This document shows, one piece after another, positions 1-5,165 of a stretch of DNA of 5,165 bases. Location of the stretch: assembly GCA_017996675.1 (NCBI GenBank), contig JAGOGN010000122.1, forward strand, positions 1 through 5,165. The letters run 5' to 3'. The DNA comes from Lachnospiraceae bacterium (lineage in GTDB: Bacteria > Bacillota_A > Clostridia > Lachnospirales > Lachnospiraceae). Within the stretch, counting starts at the first letter, position 1. The number at the start of each line of letters is the position of its first letter. The translations under genes and the position numbers were made by a program. Below the pieces are notes generated by a model. The model saw only the letters and a program-made list of their open reading frames with translations, ran no database searches and was not told where the DNA came from.

Positions 1-309
1 GTACATGAGAGACAGCTTTGCCAGATTTTATGTGCGTATCGTATTTTTTTGCCATTTGTGGGAATTACGGTTTCCTCTAGAGAACAGGCACAGTTTCGGG
101 ATGGAATTATTCGAATTGCCGCAACTAAGGTTTCCGCTGGTGTGTCCACTGGAATCGGAGATCATGAAACAAAATATGAAGGTAAAACAGTTGAAGACGA
201 GGGCGATGAACAGTTTGAAATCGCAGATGAGCGTAGCCTGACACAAATGTATGATCAAATATGTGACGAAGGCCTTCAACCTGTTTTAAATGACTATTTA
301 TATGTGTAA
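1..309 (+). CDS. thiH: 2-iminoacetate synthase ThiH, C-terminal part (5' end outside window)
   Basis: ThiH is a radical-SAM tyrosine lyase that cleaves tyrosine to p-cresol and dehydroglycine (2-iminoacetate), which ThiG uses to build the thiamine thiazole ring. The open frame runs from the first base, and about 102 codons of the C-terminal region are present. The radical-SAM CxxxCxxC motif should lie upstream and is not visible. Recognisable blocks are LPFVGITVSSRE, RDGIIRIAATKVSAG, the acidic stretch DEGDEQFEIAD, and a final LQPVLNDYLYV. The family is known to have equivalents of the SAG and LQPV blocks near its C-terminus. The paralogue HydG would show a cysteine-rich C-terminal extension with a CTACYR-like motif, which is absent, and the neighbours are thiamine genes. 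The next gene overlaps or directly abuts this one, so the two are probably cotranscribed. The family call is firm; only completeness is unknown. Confidence 0.93.
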   Translation, partial: VHERQLCQILCAYRIFLPFVGITVSSREQAQFRDGIIRIAATKVSAGVSTGIGDHETKYEGKTVEDEGDEQFEIADERSLTQMYDQICDEGLQPVLNDYLYV

Positions 310-316
310 TCAAGGA

Positions 317-886
317 ATGAGAATCTGTATTACAAATCGCAAATTGGTAAAAGGTGACTTTTTAACTCAATTGGAATATGTGGTGGCGAAATGCCAGGTG
401 GACAGGATTATTTTAAGGGAAAAGGATCTTTCGGAATCCGAATATGAATATCTTGGGATTTTGGTAAAAAAACTATGTGATTCCTATCATGTAGAATGCT
501 TTTTTCATAATCATTTAGGATTAGCAAAAAAACATCAGGCAGCAGGCGTGCATCTATCTTTTTCCCAGTTACAGGATTTTTACAAGGATGAATGGAAAGA
601 GATGAAAGTTGGATGTTCGGTTCATAGTTTAGAAGAAGCTTTTTTTGCGCAATCACGTGGGGCAGACTATTTGATCGTTAGTCCGATTTATGAAACGGAC
701 TGTAAGAAAGGTGTAAAAGGGAAGACGCCACTCTTTATTGCGCAAATAAAGAGTAAGGTGAACTTACCAGTTTATGCACTGGGAGGAATTACCAAAGAAA
801 ATGAGAAGGCATGCATCGATGCCGGAGCAAACGGAGTATGTAGGATGTCAGCTTATATGAATGAAATAATGGAGGAATCAGAATGA
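317..886 (+). CDS. ThiE/TenI-family protein (thiamine phosphate synthase-like or thiazole tautomerase-like)
   Basis: This is a TIM-barrel protein of the ThiE/TenI family, 189 residues from the chosen start. ThiE joins HMP-PP to thiazole phosphate; TenI aromatises the thiazole tautomer made by ThiG. Visible motifs are REKD (34-37), SVHSLEEA (101-108), [11 protein letters not shown] (122-132), LGGIT (155-159) and GANGV (170-174). The ETDCKKG block closely resembles B. subtilis TenI. Compared from memory with B. subtilis ThiE, the Mg/pyrophosphate aspartates appear replaced: the ND pair becomes H64-N65, and the aspartate of GQED becomes Q84. The TenI catalytic His122 position is Pro123. The exact reaction is therefore uncertain, although a thiazole-branch role fits its place between thiH and thiC. 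ATG 317 is chosen because [10 protein letters not shown] matches the usual family N-terminus. In-frame ATGs at 290 (overlapping thiH) and 302 are alternatives. None has a well-spaced ribosome-binding site, which suggests translational coupling to thiH. Confidence 0.85.
   Translation: MRICITNRKLVKGDFLTQLEYVVAKCQVDRIILREKDLSESEYEYLGILVKKLCDSYHVECFFHNHLGLAKKHQAAGVHLSFSQLQDFYKDEWKEMKVGCSVHSLEEAFFAQSRGADYLIVSPIYETDCKKGVKGKTPLFIAQIKSKVNLPVYALGGITKENEKACIDAGANGVCRMSAYMNEIMEESE
871..875 (+). promoter_or_regulatory. Shine-Dalgarno site for thiC inside the preceding gene
   Basis: GGAGG lies 7 bases before the ATG at 883, within the last codons of the ThiE/TenI-family gene. It fixes the thiC start and, with the ATGA stop/start overlap at 883-886, supports coupled translation. 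Confidence 0.8.
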
Positions 887-2187
887 GAAATTATACAACA
901 CAAATGGATGCGGCAAGACAGGGAATCATTACCAAAGAAATGGTTGAAGTAGCAAAGAAAGAAAGAATGACAGATGAAGCACTGCGGGAGTTAGTAGCAA
1001 AGGGACAGGTTGCTATTTGCGCCAACAAGCATCATCATTCATTAAATCCAGAAGGTGTAGGAAGTATGTTGCGCACCAAAATTAATGTAAACTTAGGAGT
1101 GTCCAGAGATTGTAAGGATTACAATATCGAAATGGAAAAAGTGATGGCGGCTATCGATCAGGGAGCTCATGCAATTATGGACTTATCTTCACATGGAGAT
1201 ACTTCACCATTTCGCAAAAAATTAATAAAGGAGTGTCCAGCGATGATTGGAACTGTTCCAGTCTATGATTCTGTAATTCATTATCAGAGAGATTTAGGAA
1301 CATTGACAGCAAAAGACTTTATTGATGTGGTAAGGATTCATGCAGAAGATGGTGTAGACTTTGTTACATTACACTGTGGAATTACCAGAAAGACGATTGA
1401 TCAGATTCGCAATCATAAACGTAAAATGAATATCGTTTCCAGAGGAGGATCTTTGGTATTTGCGTGGATGTGCATGACAGGTGAAGAAAATCCATTTTAT
1501 GAATATTATGATGAGATTTTGGAAATTTGTAGAGAGCATGATGTAACCATTTCTTTAGGAGATGCATGTAGACCGGGATGCTTGGCGGATGCAACAGATG
1601 TGTGCCAGATCGAAGAATTGGTTCGTTTAGGTGAATTAACTAAGAGAGCTTGGGAAAAAGATGTACAGGTTATGGTAGAAGGACCAGGACATGTTCCAAT
1701 GGATCAGATTGCTGCTAATATGAAAGTACAGCAAACCATTTGTCAGGGAGCTCCTTTTTATGTATTAGGACCGATCGTTACAGATATTGCACCAGGGTAT
1801 GATCACATTAGTGCAGCAATTGGTGGAGCAATCGCTGCAGCCAACGGAGCAGCCTTTTTATGCTATGTAACTCCAGCAGAACATCTGGCATTGCCGAATC
1901 TGGAAGATGTCAAACAGGGAATCATTGCAACGAAGATTGCAGCACATGCAGCTGATATAGCAAAAGGAATCAAAGGAGCCAGAGAAATCGATGACCGAAT
2001 GGCCGAAGCGAGACAAAAGTTAGACTGGGAAGCGCAGTGGGAATGTGCAATGGATCCTGATACTGCTAGACGAGTTAGAGATGAGCGCAAGCCGGAGCAT
2101 GATGATACCTGCTCCATGTGTGGCAAATTCTGCGCTGTTCGAAGTATGAACAAAGCTTTAGCAAATGAGCAGATTGATATCTTATAA
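883..2187 (+). CDS. thiC: Phosphomethylpyrimidine synthase ThiC (short clostridial form)
   Basis: ThiC converts aminoimidazole ribotide, an intermediate of purine synthesis, to HMP phosphate, the pyrimidine half of thiamine. It is a non-canonical radical-SAM enzyme with a [4Fe-4S] cluster bound near the C-terminus. The 434-residue protein begins directly in the conserved region ([16 protein letters not shown]) and lacks the extra N-terminal domain of the roughly 600-residue enterobacterial form, as expected for clostridia. Conserved blocks include [31 protein letters not shown] and [10 protein letters not shown]. The metal-site histidines are in EGPGH (H270) and GYDH (H308), and the cluster cysteines are C410, C413 and C417. 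The spacing is CX2CX3C rather than the CX2CX4C of E. coli; I recall the same short spacing in other clostridial ThiC proteins, so it is probably normal. The start overlaps the previous stop (ATGA). The thiamine neighbours favour ThiC over the benzimidazole-forming paralogue BzaF. Confidence 0.97.
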   Translation: MRNYTTQMDAARQGIITKEMVEVAKKERMTDEALRELVAKGQVAICANKHHHSLNPEGVGSMLRTKINVNLGVSRDCKDYNIEMEKVMAAIDQGAHAIMDLSSHGDTSPFRKKLIKECPAMIGTVPVYDSVIHYQRDLGTLTAKDFIDVVRIHAEDGVDFVTLHCGITRKTIDQIRNHKRKMNIVSRGGSLVFAWMCMTGEENPFYEYYDEILEICREHDVTISLGDACRPGCLADATDVCQIEELVRLGELTKRAWEKDVQVMVEGPGHVPMDQIAANMKVQQTICQGAPFYVLGPIVTDIAPGYDHISAAIGGAIAAANGAAFLCYVTPAEHLALPNLEDVKQGIIATKIAAHAADIAKGIKGAREIDDRMAEARQKLDWEAQWECAMDPDTARRVRDERKPEHDDTCSMCGKFCAVRSMNKALANEQIDIL

Positions 2188-2228
2188 AATACTTGCATTC
2201 ATGAATGCTGATGTAGTATTCTTTTTAT
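2188..2228 (+). terminator. Weak first hairpin after thiC, possible terminator
   Basis: AATACT (2188-2193) pairs with AGTATT (2215-2220), enclosing a perfect 14-base palindrome GCATTCATGAATGC (2195-2208), and is followed by CTTTTTATT. The structure begins right after the thiC stop codon. The stem is AT-rich and the six bases between palindrome and outer arm are unpaired, so termination would be weak. It could instead protect the 3' end of the mRNA or be a protein-binding palindrome. Confidence 0.45.
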
Positions 2229-2246
2229 TGAAGAGCAAAGATAGTG

Positions 2247-2284
2247 AACGTGCGATCGCTAGGAAGCAGTCGCACGTTTTTTTT
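2247..2284 (+). terminator. Intrinsic terminator of the thiamine operon
   Basis: A perfect 9-bp stem AACGTGCGA (2247-2255) / TCGCACGTT (2270-2278) is followed by a run of eight T (2277-2284). The loop can form a further short GCT/AGC pairing. It lies about 60 bases after the thiC stop and separates the thiamine genes from the next unit. Confidence 0.92.
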
Positions 2285-2332
2285 CGGAGATTGAAAAAAG
2301 CAGAATCTGAACATAAAAAAGTCATAAAAATG

Positions 2333-2341
2333 TGAGATAAT
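2333..2341 (+). promoter_or_regulatory. Putative extended -10 promoter for the YcxB-like/HD unit
   Basis: TGAGATAAT matches the extended -10 pattern TGn-GATAAT. No good -35 hexamer lies 16-18 bases upstream, only an A-rich stretch, so an extended -10 promoter is the simplest reading. Transcription would start near 2347-2348, just before the GGAG ribosome-binding site at 2351, giving a very short leader. This is the only promoter-like element between the terminator and the next gene. Confidence 0.5.
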
Positions 2342-2362
2342 ACCTAAATAGGAGATTAAAAA

Positions 2363-2887
2363 ATGGAATATAAGATTCAAACACAAATGAACGAACAGGA
2401 CTACAGAAATTTTTTGACGTTTCATATGTTTCACAAAGGAAAAGCAATCTGGATTTACACAGCAATTTTAAGCATTGTGGCTGCTGCTGCGTGTACCTAC
2501 GTTACTCAAATTATAACGATTCCATTTTTCCTTTTTTGCTGGGCTTTAATGATTGCGACCATCCTAATAACATTACGAATTAAAATTCATTTATTAATTA
2601 AGAAACGATTAAAGACGGACCGTGGGAATTTGATTCGAAGCGAAGTCATATTCTATTTTCATGAAGAAGATTTTGTTATGGAAAATCAGGGAATTGCTTC
2701 CACAGCGACCTTAAGTTATGATAAAATATATCAGGTAGTTGAGACGAAGGACTTTTATGCCTTATATTTAAATGTTAATCAAGCAACTTTGATTTCAAAG
2801 CGAAACATTGAAAATGTAGATGAATTTGGGGCTTTTTTATTAGAGCGAACCAGAGAAATCTATAAAGATTGTAGAAGAAAAAGGTAG
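2363..2887 (+). CDS. YcxB-like membrane protein with two TM segments
   Basis: This 174-residue protein resembles the YcxB-like family: two transmembrane helices followed by a cytoplasmic domain, probably PH-like. The N-terminal segment (1-26) is polar. Hydrophobic segments span about 29-48 and 50-71 with a very short turn between them, followed by a basic stretch (KIHLLIKKRLK, 74-84) that should stay in the cytoplasm. The C-terminal region (about 88-170) contains the pattern LSYDKIYQVVETKDFYALYLN followed by ATLISKR, typical of the YcxB C-terminal domain. The molecular function of the family is not known. The start ATG has GGAG 8 bases upstream. The next gene begins 7 bases after the stop, so the two are likely cotranscribed, but I know no functional link between them. 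It has no cleavable signal peptide; the first hydrophobic segment looks like a membrane anchor. Confidence 0.82.
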   Translation: MEYKIQTQMNEQDYRNFLTFHMFHKGKAIWIYTAILSIVAAAACTYVTQIITIPFFLFCWALMIATILITLRIKIHLLIKKRLKTDRGNLIRSEVIFYFHEEDFVMENQGIASTATLSYDKIYQVVETKDFYALYLNVNQATLISKRNIENVDEFGAFLLERTREIYKDCRRKR

Positions 2888-2894
2888 GCGTTTT

Positions 2895-3368
2895 ATGGAG
2901 AGAGCGGAAATTTATATTAGTCAAATCATTGAAAAGTCAAGATTGAAAGAGACGGATCAATTTATTCATCATGGCAATACCACAATATTGGAACATAATG
3001 TCGCTGTAGCCCGAAGAGCATATCGAATCGCAAAGGGACTCAAGCTTAATATCAGCGAAAAGGAGTTGATATTTGGGGCGATGTTACATGATTACTATTT
3101 TTATGACTGGCATGAAAAGGACGCAGGTCACCGGTTGCATGGATATTATCATCCAGGATTATCTTTAAAAAATGCAGTAAAAGAAATGGAACTCACAGCA
3201 ATTGAGAAAGATATCATTAAGAAGCATATGTTTCCGCTCACACTAAGTCCGCCAAAGTATAAAGAAAGTTTCATTGTTTGTCTGGCTGATAAAATCTGTG
3301 CATTGGAAGAAACTTTTCGGAAAAAGAAGCTAGTTCGAATTCCAGTAGAAGTGGATAAGCAATTTTAA
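2895..3368 (+). CDS. HD-domain phosphohydrolase-like protein
   Basis: This 157-residue protein is nearly all HD domain, the metal-dependent phosphohydrolase fold. The metal-binding signature is complete: H34 (ILEHNVAVARRA), H65-D66 (AMLHDYYFYDW), H86 (HGYYHPGLSLKNA), H111 (IIKKHMFPLT) and D132 (LADKICALEE). The DYYFYDWHEKD and HGYYHPG blocks identify a common but uncharacterised clostridial HD subfamily. The presence of H86 and H111 suggests a two-metal site. The substrate is unknown; other HD proteins act on nucleotides, cyclic dinucleotides or (p)ppGpp, and nothing here selects among these. The gene follows the YcxB-like gene by 7 bases and has a weak AAGG-type ribosome-binding site, consistent with coupling. 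A strong terminator follows immediately. A cytoplasmic location is inferred because no signal or membrane segment is seen. Confidence 0.87.
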   Translation: MERAEIYISQIIEKSRLKETDQFIHHGNTTILEHNVAVARRAYRIAKGLKLNISEKELIFGAMLHDYYFYDWHEKDAGHRLHGYYHPGLSLKNAVKEMELTAIEKDIIKKHMFPLTLSPPKYKESFIVCLADKICALEETFRKKKLVRIPVEVDKQF

Positions 3369-3378
3369 TTTGAGGAAT

Positions 3379-3413
3379 AAAAAGATTCTGCAAGTTGCAT
3401 GAATCTTTTTTTT
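3379..3413 (+). terminator. Intrinsic terminator after the first HD gene
   Basis: The stem AAAAAGATTC (3379-3388) pairs with GAATCTTTTT (3401-3410). It continues inward as TGCA/TGCA (3389-3392 with 3396-3399) around a three-base loop, with one bulged T. The right arm merges into a run of eight T (3406-3413). It starts 10 bases after the stop codon. Confidence 0.9.
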
Positions 3414-3468
3414 GCGCATTTATGAAAAGCTTATTAGGAAAAAAGGACTAGTTTCAATTCTAAAGATA

Positions 3469-3485
3469 TGGTATGATAGTACTAT
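3469..3485 (+). promoter_or_regulatory. Putative extended -10 promoter with overlapping palindrome, for the VOC/HD unit
   Basis: TGGTATGAT (3469-3477) fits an extended -10 element, TGn-TATGAT. The region 17 bases upstream has no clear -35; TTTCAA at 3452-3457 is spaced too short. The predicted start lies near 3484, about 33 bases before the ATG. A perfect 10-base palindrome ATAGTACTAT (3476-3485) overlaps the -10 and start region and could be an operator, but such short AT-rich palindromes arise by chance. The location between a terminator and a new gene pair supports a promoter. Confidence 0.55.
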
Positions 3486-3497
3486 ATTAAGAAGTAG

Positions 3498-3505
3498 AAA
3501 GGTGG
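3498..3505 (+). promoter_or_regulatory. Ribosome-binding site deciding the VOC gene start
   Basis: AAAGGTGG lies 11 bases before ATG 3517. The reading frame stays open upstream to a TTG at 3412, but that lies in the T-run of the preceding terminator and upstream of the putative promoter, so it cannot be the start. Confidence 0.6.
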
Positions 3506-3516
3506 AAGAGATAGAA

Positions 3517-3912
3517 ATGAAAAATCAATACTTTATGAAGGGACTTGCTCACATTGGTATTTATACCAGCAATCCAAAAGAATGTGCTGATTTTTATGTA
3601 GAACATCTGGGCTTTCATTCTTATCATATGGAACAAAGAGAAAATTTTGTGATTTACTTTGTAGAAAACCAGGGCTGTATCATTGAGTTCGTGGAAAAAG
3701 AAGGATTTCAGGGAAAAGGTGTCATTCATCATATTGCGCTGGAGGTTCAGGGAATAGAGGCATTAGCCAAAGAGCTTGCTCAAAAAGGAATTGTACCAAA
3801 GGATTATGAGATTAAAAAACTGGAACCTTTTTTTGCTGCTTCTGCTAAGAATCTTTTCTTTACAGGGCCTGCAGGGGAAGTTATTGAATTGTTTGACTAT
3901 ACAAATGTATAA
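3517..3912 (+). CDS. VOC-family (glyoxalase/dioxygenase fold) protein
   Basis: This 131-residue protein is a single VOC (vicinal oxygen chelate) module of two paired beta-alpha-beta-beta-beta units, about the usual length for the family. The first half has AHIGIYTSNP, ADFYVEHLGF and IIEFVE; the second has VIHHIALEV and FFTGPAGEVIELF. All four expected metal ligands are present: H12, E57, H72 and E124, so a divalent-metal enzyme is likely. VOC members include lactoylglutathione lyase, methylmalonyl-CoA epimerase, dioxygenases and antibiotic-resistance proteins. The sequence does not show which activity applies, so I give no symbol. ATG 3517 is chosen because it follows a purine-rich ribosome-binding site and sits just before the first conserved strand; an in-frame ATG at 3535 lacks one. 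The next gene begins 17 bases after the stop, suggesting cotranscription. Confidence 0.88.
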   Translation: MKNQYFMKGLAHIGIYTSNPKECADFYVEHLGFHSYHMEQRENFVIYFVENQGCIIEFVEKEGFQGKGVIHHIALEVQGIEALAKELAQKGIVPKDYEIKKLEPFFAASAKNLFFTGPAGEVIELFDYTNV

Positions 3913-3929
3913 GAGTAAGGAGCAGTAGA

Positions 3930-4550
3930 ATGACAGATGTAATAAATGCAACAAATGAATATATAAAAGAACTTTTTTTGATTGACTCAGAGGAAGATAA
4001 ATTTGTATACCGCTATGAGCATACTCTTAGAACAGCTGCAATTGGACAAAAGATTGCAAAAGAAGAGGGATTAAATGAAGAAGCATTGGTTCTTGCTTGT
4101 TTATTGCATGATATTGGTTATGTAGAGTGTGTAACTCATGAAGATTATGATACACACGGGAAAATATCATCGAGAATGGCCAGAGAATATTTAGAGAGTG
4201 TTCATTATGATCAGGAATGGATTGATACCATTACGTACGGAATATTAGCACATACAGAGGAACAGCCGGAAAGAAAACTAACTGTTTTCGAAATTAGTAT
4301 TGCGGATGCAGATAATATTGATCGATTTGATGCATATCGATTATACGAATTCTTGCGTTTTTCCGATTTGGAAAAGAAAACTTCTAGTCAAATGCTGGAG
4401 CTTGCGCAAAAAAGACACCATAGATTAGTGGAATTGAGAGACTATCCAAATGGTTCTAAAACAGCTGATTTAATGTGGAAAGATAAAATTGATTTTCAGT
4501 TAGGATATTATGAAAGATTGATTAGTCAAATGTCCGCCTCTATTATGTAG
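3930..4550 (+). CDS. HD-domain protein (second, different subfamily)
   Basis: This 206-residue HD-superfamily protein has a complete metal-binding set: H31 (YRYEHTLRTA), H60-D61 (ACLLHDIGY), H76 (DTHGKISSRMA), H108 (ILAHTEE), and D126/D128 (ISIADADNID), the last aspartates closing the site. The LLHDIGY and THG pattern matches the broad group of predicted HD hydrolases rather than the shorter HD protein at 2895-3368, so the two are distant paralogues, not a recent duplication. The region after about residue 135 is helical and charged and extends beyond the core domain. The substrate is unknown. The start has TAAGGAG 7 bases upstream. Cotranscription with the VOC gene is likely from the 17-base gap, but a shared pathway is not established. 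No signal peptide or membrane segment is seen, so the protein should be cytoplasmic. Confidence 0.87.
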   Translation: MTDVINATNEYIKELFLIDSEEDKFVYRYEHTLRTAAIGQKIAKEEGLNEEALVLACLLHDIGYVECVTHEDYDTHGKISSRMAREYLESVHYDQEWIDTITYGILAHTEEQPERKLTVFEISIADADNIDRFDAYRLYEFLRFSDLEKKTSSQMLELAQKRHHRLVELRDYPNGSKTADLMWKDKIDFQLGYYERLISQMSASIM

Positions 4551-4577
4551 GAGTGGAATTAAACTTATTAAAAATAG

Positions 4578-4616
4578 AACAAGCTCTGCCCAGTTTATAA
4601 GGCAAAGCTTGTTTTT
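4578..4616. terminator. Terminator between convergent genes, possibly bidirectional
   Basis: AACAAGCT (4578-4585) pairs with AGCTTGTT (4606-4613). After one C/A mismatch the stem continues as TGCC (4587-4590) with GGCA (4601-4604) around a 10-base loop. On the + strand it ends in TTTTT (4612-4616). On the - strand the same hairpin is followed by CTATTTTT, a poorer but usable U tract. It sits in the 67-base gap between the second HD gene and the Dabb gene, so it may serve both. Confidence 0.85.
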
Positions 4617-4617
4617 C

Positions 4618-4929
4618 TTATTTTTCGAAGTAGTAATCAACACAGGTTCGAGATTCTCTTACTGTTTTCATAAAAACACCAACTTTTTGATGCTCTGGAT
4701 GAATGATGTACGAATTTAAACCTTCGAAATCTTCGTGTTCGGTTATTAATATGAAATCATAGTTTGAAGAGTCGGCGTTAGGATCATTATATTCAATTTG
4801 GCAGGAAAGAAGAGAAGGTACAACGCCCATTAAATTCTTTAGCATGGATACTGTAATATCCATATTTTCCTGCTTACTTCGTCCCATTGCTTCGTCCATA
4901 AATTTAAACATTACAACATGCTTAATCAT
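4618..4929 (-). CDS. Dabb-family (stress-responsive alpha/beta barrel) protein
   Basis: This 103-residue protein matches the Dabb family, small dimeric alpha/beta-barrel proteins of ferredoxin-like fold. Diagnostic features are the N-terminal strand MIKHVVMFKF with H4, a central helix (about 18-35), the strand YDFILITEHEDFEGLNSY (57-74), and the conserved HPEHQKV block (77-83). The length is normal for a single-domain member. Family members include plant stress proteins and some polyketide cyclases; most bacterial ones have no assigned reaction, so no substrate is proposed. The start is well supported by AGGAGG 5 bases upstream. The preceding gene on the same strand ends 9 bases before this ATG, and its stop overlaps the ribosome-binding site, so translation is probably coupled. 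Its promoter lies outside the window, upstream of the oxidoreductase gene. Confidence 0.9.
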   Translation of the reverse strand: MIKHVVMFKFMDEAMGRSKQENMDITVSMLKNLMGVVPSLLSCQIEYNDPNADSSNYDFILITEHEDFEGLNSYIIHPEHQKVGVFMKTVRESRTCVDYYFEK

Positions 4930-4934
4930 AGGAT

Positions 4935-4941
4935 CCTCCTA
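4935..4941 (-). promoter_or_regulatory. Dabb ribosome-binding site overlapping the upstream stop codon
   Basis: On the - strand the sequence reads TAGGAGG: the TAG (4941-4939) stops the oxidoreductase gene and AGGAGG (4940-4935) is the Shine-Dalgarno of the Dabb gene. A ribosome finishing the first gene would sit on the start region of the second. Confidence 0.8.
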
Positions 4942-5165
4942 GCGTATAAAATTAGTGCGAACTCTTGGTTCAGATTCAGGTAACGATATTTGATTGGTAG
5001 CAGCGCATTCTTTCATGCGAAGTAACCAACTCATATTCTTACCAAGTGTACGCATAATTTGTAATCCTTCTAGATCTTTCGCTACATCTTCTTTACAGCT
5101 TCCATGAACCATATTCCAATAGCAGGATGGTACTGTAATCATCTGGCTGATTTGCAAATATTTGT
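4939..5165 (-). CDS. Flavodoxin-like NAD(P)H/FMN oxidoreductase, C-terminal part (5' end outside window)
   Basis: Only the last 74 or so codons are present; the frame is open to the window edge, so the start lies outside. The visible sequence has VPSCYWNMVHG, then EDVAKDLEGLQIMRTLGKNMSWLL, and a C-terminal tail ending PRVRTNFIR. This matches the C-terminal part of flavodoxin-fold NADPH-dependent FMN reductase-like proteins of clostridia, in which a WNMVHG-type segment and a LEG..TMR.LG.NM.WLL helix are characteristic. The FMN phosphate-binding loop expected near the N-terminus cannot be checked. A TTG at 5157 could be misread as a start, but the upstream codons continue in frame and the family needs a full N-terminal domain. 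The enzyme probably carries FMN and transfers electrons to an unknown small-molecule acceptor. The Dabb gene follows after 9 bases. Confidence 0.8.
   Translation of the reverse strand, partial: KYLQISQMITVPSCYWNMVHGSCKEDVAKDLEGLQIMRTLGKNMSWLLRMKECAATNQISLPESEPRVRTNFIR

Noticed and set aside
1..309. HydG (hydrogenase maturation) as an alternative for the first partial gene.
   Set aside because: The C-terminal cysteine-rich CTACYR-type extension of HydG is absent and the context is thiamine synthesis.
1..316. TPP riboswitch near the thiamine genes.
   Set aside because: No thi-box sequence (CUGAGA-type or CCUGAUCUGG-type) is visible in the window, and the junctions between these genes are too tight to hold one.
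2110..2133. ThiC cluster motif spaced CX2CX3C instead of CX2CX4C, as if one residue were lost.
   Set aside because: The frame is intact through the motif, and I recall the same shorter spacing (CTMCGKMC type) in other clostridial ThiC proteins, so it is a family variant and not damage.
883..2187. ThiC paralogue BzaF (5-hydroxybenzimidazole synthase) as an alternative.
   Set aside because: The gene is fused by overlap to thiamine genes and matches clostridial ThiC throughout; no cobamide gene is nearby.
1863..2198. A 111-codon open frame antisense to the end of thiC.
   Set aside because: It lies wholly opposite a strongly conserved gene, has no ribosome-binding site or family resemblance, and reflects the codon pattern of thiC.
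3412..3516. A 35-residue N-terminal extension of the VOC protein from TTG 3412.
   Set aside because: It would begin in the T-run of the preceding terminator, upstream of the putative promoter, and has no family similarity.
4554..4601. A 15-codon GTG-started frame between the second HD gene and the terminator.
   Set aside because: The purine-rich site touches the GTG, the frame runs into the terminator stem, and nothing supports translation.

Overview
This window looks like chromosomal DNA from an anaerobic low-GC Firmicute, most likely a clostridium of the Lachnospiraceae type. The base composition is AT-rich, the Shine-Dalgarno sites are strong GGAGG-like ones, and ThiC is the short form lacking the extra N-terminal domain of the enterobacterial enzyme. 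The other proteins read like families common in gut clostridia. The genus is an inference and cannot be fixed from this sequence alone. I saw no tRNA, rRNA, CRISPR array, insertion sequence or phage gene.

Positions 1-2187 (+) are the 3' end of a thiamine biosynthesis operon: the C-terminal part of ThiH (tyrosine lyase, thiazole branch), a ThiE/TenI-family protein, and complete ThiC (HMP-P synthase, pyrimidine branch). The genes abut or overlap, which suggests one mRNA with translational coupling. No TPP riboswitch is visible, so any such control must lie upstream of the window. The operon ends in two consecutive hairpins, the second a textbook intrinsic terminator at about 2247-2284.

Positions 2285-3413 (+) hold a two-gene unit with its own putative promoter: a YcxB-like membrane protein followed 7 bases later by a small HD-domain phosphohydrolase, closed by a strong terminator at 3379-3413. 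Positions 3414-4616 (+) hold a second two-gene unit: a small VOC/glyoxalase-fold protein and a second HD-domain protein of a different subfamily, closed by a terminator at 4578-4616 that may work in both directions.

Positions 4618-5165 (-) converge on that terminator. They contain a Dabb-family (stress-responsive A/B barrel) protein and, upstream of it and cut by the window edge, the C-terminal part of a flavodoxin-like NAD(P)H/FMN oxidoreductase. The Dabb ribosome-binding site overlaps the oxidoreductase stop codon.

The thiamine genes form a coherent pathway. The others look like small housekeeping or accessory genes with unknown substrates. The most noteworthy point is the ThiE/TenI-family protein: it lacks both aspartates expected to hold Mg-pyrophosphate in thiamine phosphate synthase, and it carries a TenI-like motif without the TenI catalytic histidine. 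I found no convincing evidence of a new multi-gene system.
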